DNA from: Rhodoferax sp. | GTDB taxonomy: Bacteria; Pseudomonadota; Gammaproteobacteria; Burkholderiales; Burkholderiaceae_C | Assembly: GCA_021738345.1 (NCBI GenBank) | Contig: JAIPCE010000006.1 | Coordinates: 1 to 43,628 of the forward strand | DNA: 43,628 nt | Direction of reading: 5' to 3' | In this document: piece by piece, positions 36,326 through 43,628 of the stretch | Layout: every line of letters starts with the position of its first letter | How positions within the stretch are numbered: position 1 is the first letter of the stretch | Translations under genes and position numbers: made by a program | The notes under the pieces: generated by a model | What the model was told of the DNA's origin: nothing | What the model saw: the letters and a program-made list of their open reading frames with translations, nothing else | The model's database searches: none

Positions 36326-37120
36326 CTAGGCGGATTTGCAGCTCATTCCTCCATCCACTGGTAGCAGCACGCCAGTGATGTACTTTGCTTCGTCGGATGC
36401 CAAGAACACGGATGCCCAGGCAACGTCCCAGGCGTCGCCCATGGATCCAGTCGGGCAGGCCGCGTTCCTGGCCGCGACCATCGCTTGCTCGTCGTCGTAA
36501 AGTGGCATCAGGACCGACCTTATGACTGGTGTGTTCATCATTCCCACCAGGATGGCATTGGCTCTGATGCCTTTGCGGGCATACTGCAGCGCGATGGCCT
36601 GAGTGAATTGGTTTACCGCTGCCTTGAACGCCGCATACCCAACATAAGCCGTTCCAACCCAGCGTACGCTCGCGATCGAAGAGATGTTAATAATCGACCC
36701 ACTGCCCTGAGCCTCCATCACGGGCAACACGAACTTGCAGGTCCAGAAGAGCGGATCAACGTTGAGCTTCATGGCGTCGAACCAAGTGTCTCCGCTCATC
36801 TCGACCGGACCTCCGATGTGCGCATAACCGACGTTGTTGTGCAGAATGTCAATGCGGTTGTAGCGGCCAAGGCAGCTGTCCACCGCGGCCTTGACCTGCT
36901 CCGGCCTCGTCACATCGGCGGCCACTGCGTGGCAGAGGCCACCTTCATCGCGAATGATGGCTGCAGTCTCTTCGGCCGCCTCGAGCTTGATGTCGACCGC
37001 CACGACGCGCGCACCTTCGCGCGCATACGCAACTGCAGCAGCCTTGCCATTGCCCCAACCGGGACCGATACTACCGGCGCCATAGACCAGCGCCACCTTG
37101 CTCTTCAGACGGTCTGACAT
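36326..37120 (-). CDS. Short-chain dehydrogenase/reductase
   Basis: The ATG at 37118-37120 (MSDRLKSKVALVYGAGSIGP) gives 264 residues. The cofactor loop is the longer GAGSIGPGWGNGKA variant seen in one SDR subgroup. NISSIASVRW holds the catalytic Ser and GYAAFKAAV the Tyr and Lys. The C-terminal FLASDEAKYITGVLLPVDGG is standard. It is the last gene of a minus-strand set with a CaiC-like ligase and a Bug receptor. Confidence 0.92.
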   Translation of the reverse strand: MSDRLKSKVALVYGAGSIGPGWGNGKAAAVAYAREGARVVAVDIKLEAAEETAAIIRDEGGLCHAVAADVTRPEQVKAAVDSCLGRYNRIDILHNNVGYAHIGGPVEMSGDTWFDAMKLNVDPLFWTCKFVLPVMEAQGSGSIINISSIASVRWVGTAYVGYAAFKAAVNQFTQAIALQYARKGIRANAILVGMMNTPVIRSVLMPLYDDEQAMVAARNAACPTGSMGDAWDVAWASVFLASDEAKYITGVLLPVDGGMSCKSA

Positions 37121-37154
37121 GTTCGAATGCCTCTTGTGTGTGTGTTGCGTTGAC

Positions 37155-38753
37155 TCATGCCCTGCTTGGAGCCAAATCCAGAGCATCGACTGTGCCCTGC
37201 TTCTTTAGCAAGGCACGCTGGATTTTTCCGGTGGCGGTCTTCGGCAGCCTTTCGACGATCTTCGCGAAGCGCGGTCGTGCGAAGCGCGGCAGCCTGGCGC
37301 TGGCCTCGTGAACGACAGTTGCGCAGTCGAGGGCTGCACCAGCCAGGGGAACGAGCGCCAACATTACCTCGTCCTCGCCGCCAGGGATGTCCGAGGGCAC
37401 GGCGTACGCAGCCACCTCAGCGACTCCGGGCAACTCGCCAACGACAGCCTCTACCTCTGTGGCCGATATGTTCTCGCCGCGGCGGCGAATGCAGTCCCTC
37501 AACCGGTCGATAAAAGTGACGACCCCCGTCTCGTCGATGACCCCGGCGTCGCCGGTGTGAAACCAGAGGTTGCGCCACGCCTCGACAGTCTTGTGCGGCG
37601 CGTTGTAGTAGCCCGCCATGAAGCCGAACGGCACACGTGGCCGCACCAAAATTTCGCCGACCTGGCCGGCGGGAAGGGGCAGATCCGTCTCGGCGTCGGC
37701 AATGCAAACCTCGAAGTGCTCACCGTGTACCCAGCCTGCCTTGCCAGGAATCGGTGAGCCGACTCGACCCCAGATCGGTATGTTGACTTCGGTCATACCG
37801 AAGCCCGAGACGACATCTTGCACGCCGAAGCGCGAGCGGAACTGTTCCTCATGGCTTGGGAGGTTGGGTGCGTTGAGCATCGCGCGCAAGTGGTGATCCC
37901 GATCGTGACGGGACGGCGTTTGGGCCACTACGAAGGCGGCCGTGGTACCGAGCAGATTGGTCACCGTCGAGCCATGCGTGCGTATGTCCGAGAGCCAGTT
38001 GCTGGCGCTGAATCGCGTTCGAACGAAAGCCGGTATGCCGGCAAGCAAGGTCGCCCCCAACTGCATCAGCAGACCGTTCGCGTGAAATAGCGGAAGGCAG
38101 ATGTAATAGCGGTCGTCATGACCAAGCTGCATGCTCTTGATCGCCCCAATGCCGTACAAGGCGCAGTGCGCGTGCGGCATCAGCACACCCTTGGAGGGAC
38201 CGCTTGTTCCGGACGTATACATGATGCAGGCCGTGTCCGATGCCGCGGGGGCGTGACCGTCCCATTCTGGCATGCCGTCGTAGCGGCGCCAGTCAACGGG
38301 CCGTATGCCGCGGTCCCAATTGAAGGATGATGGACCGACGGTGACGATGGTCTTCAAGTGGGGGAGCTGCGAGCTGATTGCTTCGAGGACCGGCACCAGT
38401 GCGGCACTGATGATCAGGCAGCTCACCTCGGAGTCGTTCAGTTGGTGCTTCAGGAAATCGCCACGCAGCTCAGTGTTGACCATGACCGCAATGGCGCCGG
38501 TCTTTCCGAGTCCCATCCACGCGGTGATGAAATCGCAGCCGTTAAACATTAACATGCCCACTCGCTGCCCATGGCGCACGCCGAGGTCGTAGAAGAACGA
38601 TGCTGCCCGCCGGGCCCGAGTCTGGGCAGCGCCGAACGTCAAGGTGTCCCCGGTGTCATCAATGACCCACATGCTGTCGGGGCGTCGCTCGGCCATTTCC
38701 GTCAGGACTCCCGGTAATACCCAGCTCAAGGGGTTCTTCATCCCGCTAAACAT
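37155..38753 (-). CDS. Acyl-CoA ligase (AMP-forming), CaiC-like
   Basis: A 532-residue adenylate-forming enzyme. The P-loop IMYTSGTSGPSKGVLMPHAH is near residue 180, SGFGMTEVN motif A5, LWFHTGDAGVIDETG motif A7 and RLRDCIRRRGENISATEVE motif A8. The catalytic lysine is in PKTATGKIQRALL. Overall it resembles crotonobetaine/carnitine-CoA ligases and related small-acid ligases. A GGGAG site precedes the ATG at 38753. It is encoded 34 bases upstream of the SDR. Presumed role: activation of the acid imported with the help of the adjacent Bug receptor. Confidence 0.9.
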   Translation of the reverse strand: MFSGMKNPLSWVLPGVLTEMAERRPDSMWVIDDTGDTLTFGAAQTRARRAASFFYDLGVRHGQRVGMLMFNGCDFITAWMGLGKTGAIAVMVNTELRGDFLKHQLNDSEVSCLIISAALVPVLEAISSQLPHLKTIVTVGPSSFNWDRGIRPVDWRRYDGMPEWDGHAPAASDTACIMYTSGTSGPSKGVLMPHAHCALYGIGAIKSMQLGHDDRYYICLPLFHANGLLMQLGATLLAGIPAFVRTRFSASNWLSDIRTHGSTVTNLLGTTAAFVVAQTPSRHDRDHHLRAMLNAPNLPSHEEQFRSRFGVQDVVSGFGMTEVNIPIWGRVGSPIPGKAGWVHGEHFEVCIADAETDLPLPAGQVGEILVRPRVPFGFMAGYYNAPHKTVEAWRNLWFHTGDAGVIDETGVVTFIDRLRDCIRRRGENISATEVEAVVGELPGVAEVAAYAVPSDIPGGEDEVMLALVPLAGAALDCATVVHEASARLPRFARPRFAKIVERLPKTATGKIQRALLKKQGTVDALDLAPSRA

Positions 38754-38809
38754 CTCTTCTCCCTTAAGGGCCTATGAATCAGAATGCGTGCGCCACGCCG
38801 GCCGAACCG

Positions 38810-39769
38810 TCATTCGAGGTTCAGATTGAGTGTTTTTGCGATCGCCCCCCAAATGGCACGGTCACGCTTTGTTTTGTCGCCCAGCTGGGCACTCGTTAGC
38901 CTGGTTATTGTGTAACCCTGACTGGCGATGGTCTTGCTTACCACCGGGTCGGCCAAAACCGCGTTGACGGCCCGGTTGACGAACTCGACGATTTCGGGTG
39001 GGGTGCCGGCCGGCGCGAAGATTGCGAACCAGGGCACTGCGCGGAAGTCCACTCCCAACTCGACAACGGTGGGCACGTCAGGCAGTGCTGCAGCCCGCTT
39101 CTCGCCCATCACCGCTGCATGGCGCATTTTGCCTTCCTTGACAAACTGCTCATACAGACCTGTCGCCATCATAGAGATGTGTACATCGCCCGCCAGCAAT
39201 GCGGTATTTATGTCTGGTACGGACTTGTATGGGATATGACTGAAGCCCGCACCGGTGCCCTGCCTGATCGCTTCGAGTAGCAGGTGCGACGCGGTTCCGA
39301 TTCCGTAACTGGCCCAGTTCACCTTGTTCGGGTTGGCCTTCGAGTAGGCGATCAACTCGGGCAGCGTTTTCGCCGGATGTGAGGTAGGGATAGTGATGCC
39401 AGCGATGGCGTCGGCGACCGCTGCCACCGGGACGAAGTCCTTCTCGGCATCGTAGGCCAGTTTCTTGAAGGTGAACGGGTTCACCACCAAGATGTCTGAG
39501 ATGACCATGCACATCGTGTAACCGTCGGGTGCGGCTTGCTTGCACGCCGTGGCACCGATCATCCCGCTGGCCCCTGCCTTGTTCTCTATCACCACGGGCT
39601 GCTTCAGCGATTTAGCCATCTCCTGGCCGATGGTCCGCGCAAGGACATCGGTGGAGCCGCCGGCGCCGAAGGGCACGATCAACTTAATTGGACGATCGGG
39701 GTAGGCATGCGCGGCGGCGGCGAGGACCAGCAGAGTCGCAGCTGCTAGGGACTTAACAAGTGGTTTCAT
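38810..39769 (-). CDS. Bug-family (TctC) periplasmic solute-binding protein
   Basis: A 319-residue protein with a signal peptide (SLAAATLLVLAAAAHA, cleavage near residue 22) followed by YPDRPIKLIVPFGAGGSTDV, the TctC/Bug hallmark, and VVIENKAGASGMIGA. An AAGGAG site precedes the ATG. No TctA/TctB membrane genes are nearby, as is usual for the many orphan Bug receptors of Burkholderiales. Being first in the operon with an acyl-CoA ligase and an SDR suggests that it captures the carboxylic acid which these enzymes process. Confidence 0.93.
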   Translation of the reverse strand: MKPLVKSLAAATLLVLAAAAHAYPDRPIKLIVPFGAGGSTDVLARTIGQEMAKSLKQPVVIENKAGASGMIGATACKQAAPDGYTMCMVISDILVVNPFTFKKLAYDAEKDFVPVAAVADAIAGITIPTSHPAKTLPELIAYSKANPNKVNWASYGIGTASHLLLEAIRQGTGAGFSHIPYKSVPDINTALLAGDVHISMMATGLYEQFVKEGKMRHAAVMGEKRAAALPDVPTVVELGVDFRAVPWFAIFAPAGTPPEIVEFVNRAVNAVLADPVVSKTIASQGYTITRLTSAQLGDKTKRDRAIWGAIAKTLNLNLE

Positions 39770-39868
39770 CGGGTTGTCTCCTTGTGAATGGTGGTTTGGT
39801 CTTGATCATCTAAGTTCTCCTTTCAATTTTGGTTCGTTACCCAGGTGGACTTCAGAACTTGTCGAGTT

Positions 39869-40462
39869 TCATGCCTTACGACTCGCCTGAGTATCCGTTC
39901 GCTTCAGATAGGTCACCATTGCCGTCTGATCAGAATTCGCGGCCGTGGTTTTCGGGTGCTCCAGGACCCAGGGTAGGTCTTGTGGGCGTACTAGGGCCTC
40001 CAATCCCCTCCACAGGCCGTCGATGCCGTTTGGACCTAGTGCGTCGAGCGCCATCGCCACGCGCACAACCTGGTTCCGGGTCAGTTTGGCCAACAGCGCA
40101 GCGCCCTTATTGGTGAGAAAGTTCTGTCGGATGCGGCGATCAGTAAGGTTGTAACGCTGTTCGAGGTACCCAAGGGCGGACAGTTGGTTGGTGGTGCGTG
40201 CCAGCGCCTGGTTCGTAATGCGCAGCAGCGCCATTAGTTCCCGCACGCTGATGCCCGGTTTCTTGTTCGAAAAATACATTACCCTATGATGCGGGCGACC
40301 GATGCCGTGCTTGGCGAGGATGTGGTCCGCACAGTCGGCCTGATCAATGTGGGCGAAGTAGATCAGTTCCACAGTTCGCATGGCCGATTGTTCAATCCTT
40401 TTGCGATTTAGTTCCGCTTCTACGGTGACTGGGTTGATCGCGTCGGTGGCAGATTTTTTCAT
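39869..40462 (-). CDS. MarR-family transcriptional regulator
   Basis: A 197-residue protein with a winged helix-turn-helix. GISVRELMALLRITNQALAR is the recognition region near residue 90, and LEQRYNLTDRRIRQNFLTNK the wing. N- and C-terminal helices would form the dimer interface. It lies 100 bases upstream of the Bug-receptor gene on the same strand and may repress that operon in response to an aromatic or acyl-CoA ligand; that is inference from position. Confidence 0.88.
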   Translation of the reverse strand: MKKSATDAINPVTVEAELNRKRIEQSAMRTVELIYFAHIDQADCADHILAKHGIGRPHHRVMYFSNKKPGISVRELMALLRITNQALARTTNQLSALGYLEQRYNLTDRRIRQNFLTNKGAALLAKLTRNQVVRVAMALDALGPNGIDGLWRGLEALVRPQDLPWVLEHPKTTAANSDQTAMVTYLKRTDTQASRKA

Positions 40463-40493
40463 TTCATTTTTTCACTGGAAAGGCTGATAGGAA

Positions 40494-41084
40494 TTAGTGC
40501 ACAGGAGCCTGTAATCCACCTAGCCAGGGGATGTGACGCAGCGCCTCGCCGGGGGCTTCTTCCAGTTCACTACCAACCAGGCTATTCCAGCGATTGAACC
40601 AGCCGAACAGAGCGATCCCGGCGACGATTTCTAGAATTTGCGCCTCGTTGAAATGACAGCGCGCCTGGGCGAATACAGCTTCTGACGACCCGATGGGTGA
40701 TGCGCCCCCCGCAGTTGCGATCGCCAGTGCAGCACGTTCATCGGGGGAGTAGTGAAGGCTGGTCGTGTACTGATGGAGCTCCGCGAGTTTGGCCCAAGGC
40801 ACGCCCAGATGGTGCGCTGCGTGTACGGTGTGTGTCGCGCTATACAAGCAGCCCGCTGTCCGGCTCACCTCGCAGGCGACGAGAAAGCGTAAGGGTGAAG
40901 GCAACTCGCCTTCGTCACGAAGTGCCGCCTGCACGAGACCGAGGACAGCCGCGAGGAGACCGGGCTTGCGCGCCATCGTGAGAAGGGCGTTTGGCCGGTA
41001 CCCGACGAAGCCGACCAGTTCTTCGAGACGAGGATCACGCGAGCGGGGATCGTGCGCGGCCAGTGGGGCAAGCTGAGCCGTCAT
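40494..41084 (-). CDS. AhpD-like carboxymuconolactone decarboxylase-family protein with altered active site
   Basis: A 196-residue helical protein of the CMD/AhpD superfamily. The conserved segment reads SRTAGCLYSATHTVHAAHHL: the first Cys, the downstream His and the Glu upstream are present, but the second Cys of CxxC is Ser. With a single Cys, dithiol peroxidase activity as in AhpD is doubtful; a decarboxylase- or hydrolase-like role is possible. It lies 31 bases upstream of the MarR gene on the same strand. Confidence 0.82.
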   Translation of the reverse strand: MTAQLAPLAAHDPRSRDPRLEELVGFVGYRPNALLTMARKPGLLAAVLGLVQAALRDEGELPSPLRFLVACEVSRTAGCLYSATHTVHAAHHLGVPWAKLAELHQYTTSLHYSPDERAALAIATAGGASPIGSSEAVFAQARCHFNEAQILEIVAGIALFGWFNRWNSLVGSELEEAPGEALRHIPWLGGLQAPVH

Positions 41085-41313
41085 ACTTTCAGATATCCTT
41101 TCCCGGCTTTTTACCAGACTCCGGCCAGTGAACCAAGCATTTCACGACCGAGCGCCAGAGCGCCGCAGCGGGGAAGAGAGTGACAGGGTAAGTCACGCGA
41201 GTGTCCTTTCGTGTACCGATATACATTGATCTGCTTTTGAAGCGTATAAATAGTACAACAAGATTTATCTATATTGATTTGGTATATACCCTAATGCAGT
41301 AGATACATTCAAA

Positions 41314-42105
41314 TTGGAGATACAAGTGAGCGGGTTCAACAGGCTGCTTGTTCGATGGACGCTGATCACGGGCGCAGCTGGTGGTCTTGGATGGGCTATG
41401 GCAGAACGTTTTGCGATCGAGAGCGTGCGGATCGCCACCTGTGATGTCAACGCGGCCACGCTGGATGAGGCGCGCATGCGCCATCCTGAATGGCATTGCA
41501 TACATACTGACGTCTCGAACGAGGATCAGGTCGGGACATTGTTCGATACAGCGAGCTCAGCCTTGAGAGGACTGGACATCCTGGTCATCAACGCGGGCAT
41601 CGCGGGATCTACAGCGCCGATCGAGACCATCCTGACCAGGTGCGGCAGGCCGTGTATGCGACGAACGTGCCGGGCAGCTTTCTATGCACACGCCAGGCGG
41701 TCCCCCTACTCAAGGTTCAGGGTGGCCCATCTTGTTCACCTCGACTGCTGCTGGCCGCTTCGGTGTGTCGTTTCGCGCGCCATATGCGTGGGCCAAGTCG
41801 ACCCGTGTCGGTCTTGCCAATATCTTGGCGAGCGAACTTGGGGCCGCGCACATTCACCTCAAGCCACCCCGCCAGGTCCAACGCGTGGCGCCCGACTCGA
41901 TGGCGTTATGGCCTCAAGGGAGAAGACGTTTGGTCGAACATTCGACGAGCAGAAGGCCATCGAACTTCGTAGCGCCGCGTCAGGTATCGCCGCCAACCCG
42001 GATGACATTGCTAACGCAGTTGCGGAATGCTTCTTGATGAAAAACGCATTGAGGAATCCAAGGGGGCAAGATAAGAGGAAAAACTGTGTGCGATCTCGGG
42101 TGGCG
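41314..42105 (+). pseudogene. Short-chain dehydrogenase pseudogene with three frameshifts
   Basis: An SDR can be read across frames. LITGAAGGLGWAMAERFAIE and ILVINAGIAGSTAP lie in the first frame. QVRQAVYATNVPGSFLCTRQ follows after a shift near 41625. LFTSTAAGRFGVSFRAPYAW, with the Tyr and Lys region AYAWAKS-like, follows after one near 41730. The C-terminal LRSAASGIAANPDDIANAVA follows after one near 41860. Three indels make function implausible. It runs up to the 3' end of the convergent HupE-like gene. Confidence 0.8.
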
Positions 42106-42120
42106 GAGTTCAAAGGTCCA

Positions 42121-43212
42121 TCACGCCAATGCCCTTTGGAAAAACCAGAAGGTTCCAAAAGCCATTGACAGATACGAGGCCGCCCGGGTGGTTCCGACGA
42201 TGCCAGCAGGACCGCTCACCAGTCGAACACCCCGCATCACCAGTGCAGCGGTTAACGCAACTACGATCTGCCCCAGCTCAATGCCCGCGTTGAAGCCAGC
42301 CAGGCTCATGGCTTTGCCCATGCCGTCCACACCCAAGTCGCTCAACGCTCCGGCCAAACCGAGACCATGAATCAAGGCGCAGGCAAATACCAGTGACAGT
42401 CGGAGCGCCACTGAATGCGGAAAGCTGCGATGCGCCAGCCAGCGGTCAAATAGCGCCATCCCCACGATGGTTGTGGCAATAGCGGGTTCAACCAGTCTGG
42501 ACGGAACTGACAGCCCATACCAGGTGCAGGCAACCAGAGTCATCGCGTGACCGGCGGTAAAGCAGGTGAGCGCCAACACCACGTGGCGCAGGTTCCATGC
42601 GGCGGCCAGCACCACCAGCAAGAACAACAGATGGTCCGCACCGGATAGCACATGAACTGCACCTGGCTGAACTTGCGCGGCAAAGCTTGCCCAGGCAGAG
42701 GGCAACACAGCCGCTTGAGGATGCTCGGGTGTCAGCGTGATGTGCTGTGATTCGGTGCCCCGCGTGACAGCAATTTGCTCGGTTTGCTCGTCTGCACGTG
42801 TACCAAACAGCCGCAACGCAAACGTCAGATCCGTGGCTTTCGCAGGAATCGCAAAGCGTCCCAAAACCACCAGGTGGGTGGATGGCGCCGAGGGGGTGCC
42901 ATCAGGCGGTGCTGTGTTCAACATTACGCCTTCCAGTGCACAACGCCCCTGGTCGCTGTCCAGTACCACCCCCTGCTTGATTTGGGACTCGATGCTTGCG
43001 CCATGGGCACGCAGTTCGCCCACCGAAAGCAAGCCATCGTGGTCGTCATCGATTCCCGAAAAAGAAGATACGGGCAGTGACAGCACCATATAGGCCCCAT
43101 CGCCCACGATGTTCAACGTTCCGCGTTGCGACACCACCAGGTGGGCATGGGCGGCTGACACCGCAGCGACTGCGAGCATGCAAGCCAGCAGCCATTGGCG
43201 CATAGGCTTCAC
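42121..43212 (-). CDS. HupE/UreJ-family membrane protein with EF-hand-like loop
   Basis: A 363-residue protein. The start is GTG 43212 (AAGGA upstream), overlapping the stop of the YHYH gene; an ATG lies three codons on. A signal peptide (about residues 5-23, ending AHAH) precedes a periplasmic domain that contains an EF-hand-like loop, DDDHDGLLSVGEL, near residue 56. The C-terminal half has about six membrane helices, beginning with VHVLSGADHLLFLLVVLAAA, the HupE/UreJ signature with His and Asp. Family members are linked to nickel, cobalt or copper handling, but function is unproven for this subgroup. Confidence 0.82.
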   Translation of the reverse strand: MKPMRQWLLACMLAVAAVSAAHAHLVVSQRGTLNIVGDGAYMVLSLPVSSFSGIDDDHDGLLSVGELRAHGASIESQIKQGVVLDSDQGRCALEGVMLNTAPPDGTPSAPSTHLVVLGRFAIPAKATDLTFALRLFGTRADEQTEQIAVTRGTESQHITLTPEHPQAAVLPSAWASFAAQVQPGAVHVLSGADHLLFLLVVLAAAWNLRHVVLALTCFTAGHAMTLVACTWYGLSVPSRLVEPAIATTIVGMALFDRWLAHRSFPHSVALRLSLVFACALIHGLGLAGALSDLGVDGMGKAMSLAGFNAGIELGQIVVALTAALVMRGVRLVSGPAGIVGTTRAASYLSMAFGTFWFFQRALA

Positions 43213-43628
43213 AGCTTTCCTTTGACGCAGCGTTGCAGGTGGGGAAAGCTATCTGTGGCGTAGTAGTGATAAATGCCCTTCGGAAACTCGGGTGTGATAC
43301 CAGTGCGGCCATTGCATTCGTCCAGATCACCCAAACCGGCCACGTATTCATAGTCTTGCGTGAAGGTGCCCATTGCATAGGTCGTGGTGGTTGCCGGTCG
43401 TTTGGCATCAGGCGTCGTCTTGGTGCGGTAACTGGACGTGACCACCTTGATGGCAGAGCTTGCGTCGGTTGCCACCGTGTAGCCGTAGCGCGCATAGATC
43501 GGAAAACCATCAGCCGCCCAGCCAATCAGGGTCATGGTCTTGTTTCCATTGCTCAGCTTCGTGACCAGGCCTTCTGGAATACCGTGGTAGTGATACATCC
43601 CGTTGGGCTGCACGTGCGCGTTGCTGGT
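43209..43628 (-). CDS. YHYH-domain protein, C-terminal part (runs off window)
   Basis: The frame is open to the window end and gives at least 139 residues. MYHYHGIPEGLVTKL, GWAADGFPIYARYGY and GIYHYYATDSFPHLQRCVKG carry the two YHYH-type motifs that name this domain, common in secreted proteins of unknown function. The stop overlaps the HupE-like start, so the two are one transcription and translation unit. The N-terminus, where a signal peptide is expected, lies beyond the window. Confidence 0.85.
   Translation of the reverse strand, partial: TSNAHVQPNGMYHYHGIPEGLVTKLSNGNKTMTLIGWAADGFPIYARYGYTVATDASSAIKVVTSSYRTKTTPDAKRPATTTTYAMGTFTQDYEYVAGLGDLDECNGRTGITPEFPKGIYHYYATDSFPHLQRCVKGKL

Overview
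The window looks like a chromosomal segment of a GC-rich betaproteobacterium, most likely Burkholderiales/Comamonadaceae (Rhodoferax or Polaromonas type). This rests on the atpIBEFHAG gene order, the yajC-secD-secF block next to a DUF1631 gene, an orphan Bug-family (TctC) binding protein and several acyl-CoA catabolism operons. The taxonomic call is my recognition of protein families, not a computed placement.

Layout. (1) 1-4662, minus strand: the ATP synthase operon (atpI, B, E, F, H, A and the start of G). (2) 4784-5208: remnant of a class III aminotransferase. (3) 5314-11933, plus strand: a composite restriction-modification locus. It has a large SF2 helicase/nuclease of the type III-like Res kind, then a visibly AT-richer pair (NotI-like endonuclease plus D12-class adenine methylase), then only the C-terminal third of the Mod methyltransferase expected to partner the helicase. 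A broken IS1634-like transposase and two REP-like hairpin repeats close the island. (4) 12707-18568, minus strand: DUF1631 protein, SecF, SecD, YajC; then a solitary DUF433 gene. (5) 19187-21918, minus strand: a small pentulose-phosphate operon (4-epimerase, 3-epimerase, cytosolic beta-propeller) behind a promoter region with phased AAAATGATA repeats.

(6) 22540-42100: a large acyl-CoA catabolic region. The left operon (minus) encodes a Zn-ribbon/OB-fold DUF35 protein, a thiolase-like protein lacking the usual His, enoyl-CoA hydratase, acyl-CoA dehydrogenase and acyl-CoA ligase, with an AraC-family regulator upstream. The right operon (plus) encodes an SDR, a gutted LivG, a damaged ligase, an SCP-x-like thiolase, a MaoC pair, an SDR and an AMACR-like CoA-transferase-family protein. 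Remnants of an acyl-CoA dehydrogenase and an enoyl-CoA hydratase lie between or after these genes. A third set (minus) has an SDR, a CaiC-like ligase and a Bug receptor, followed by a MarR regulator, an AhpD-like protein and an SDR pseudogene. Together these suggest activation, alpha-methyl racemisation, dehydrogenation, hydration and retro-aldol or thiolytic shortening of a bulky or branched carboxylic acid. The true substrate is not visible. The right operon is in decay: at least five of its genes are deleted, truncated or frameshifted.

(7) 42121-43628, minus strand: a HupE/UreJ-like membrane protein with an EF-hand-like loop, overlapped by a YHYH-domain gene that runs off the window.

The most notable points are the restriction-modification locus in which one system appears to have replaced the catalytic part of another, the series of deletion scars in the acyl-CoA operon, and two unassigned operator-like regions.
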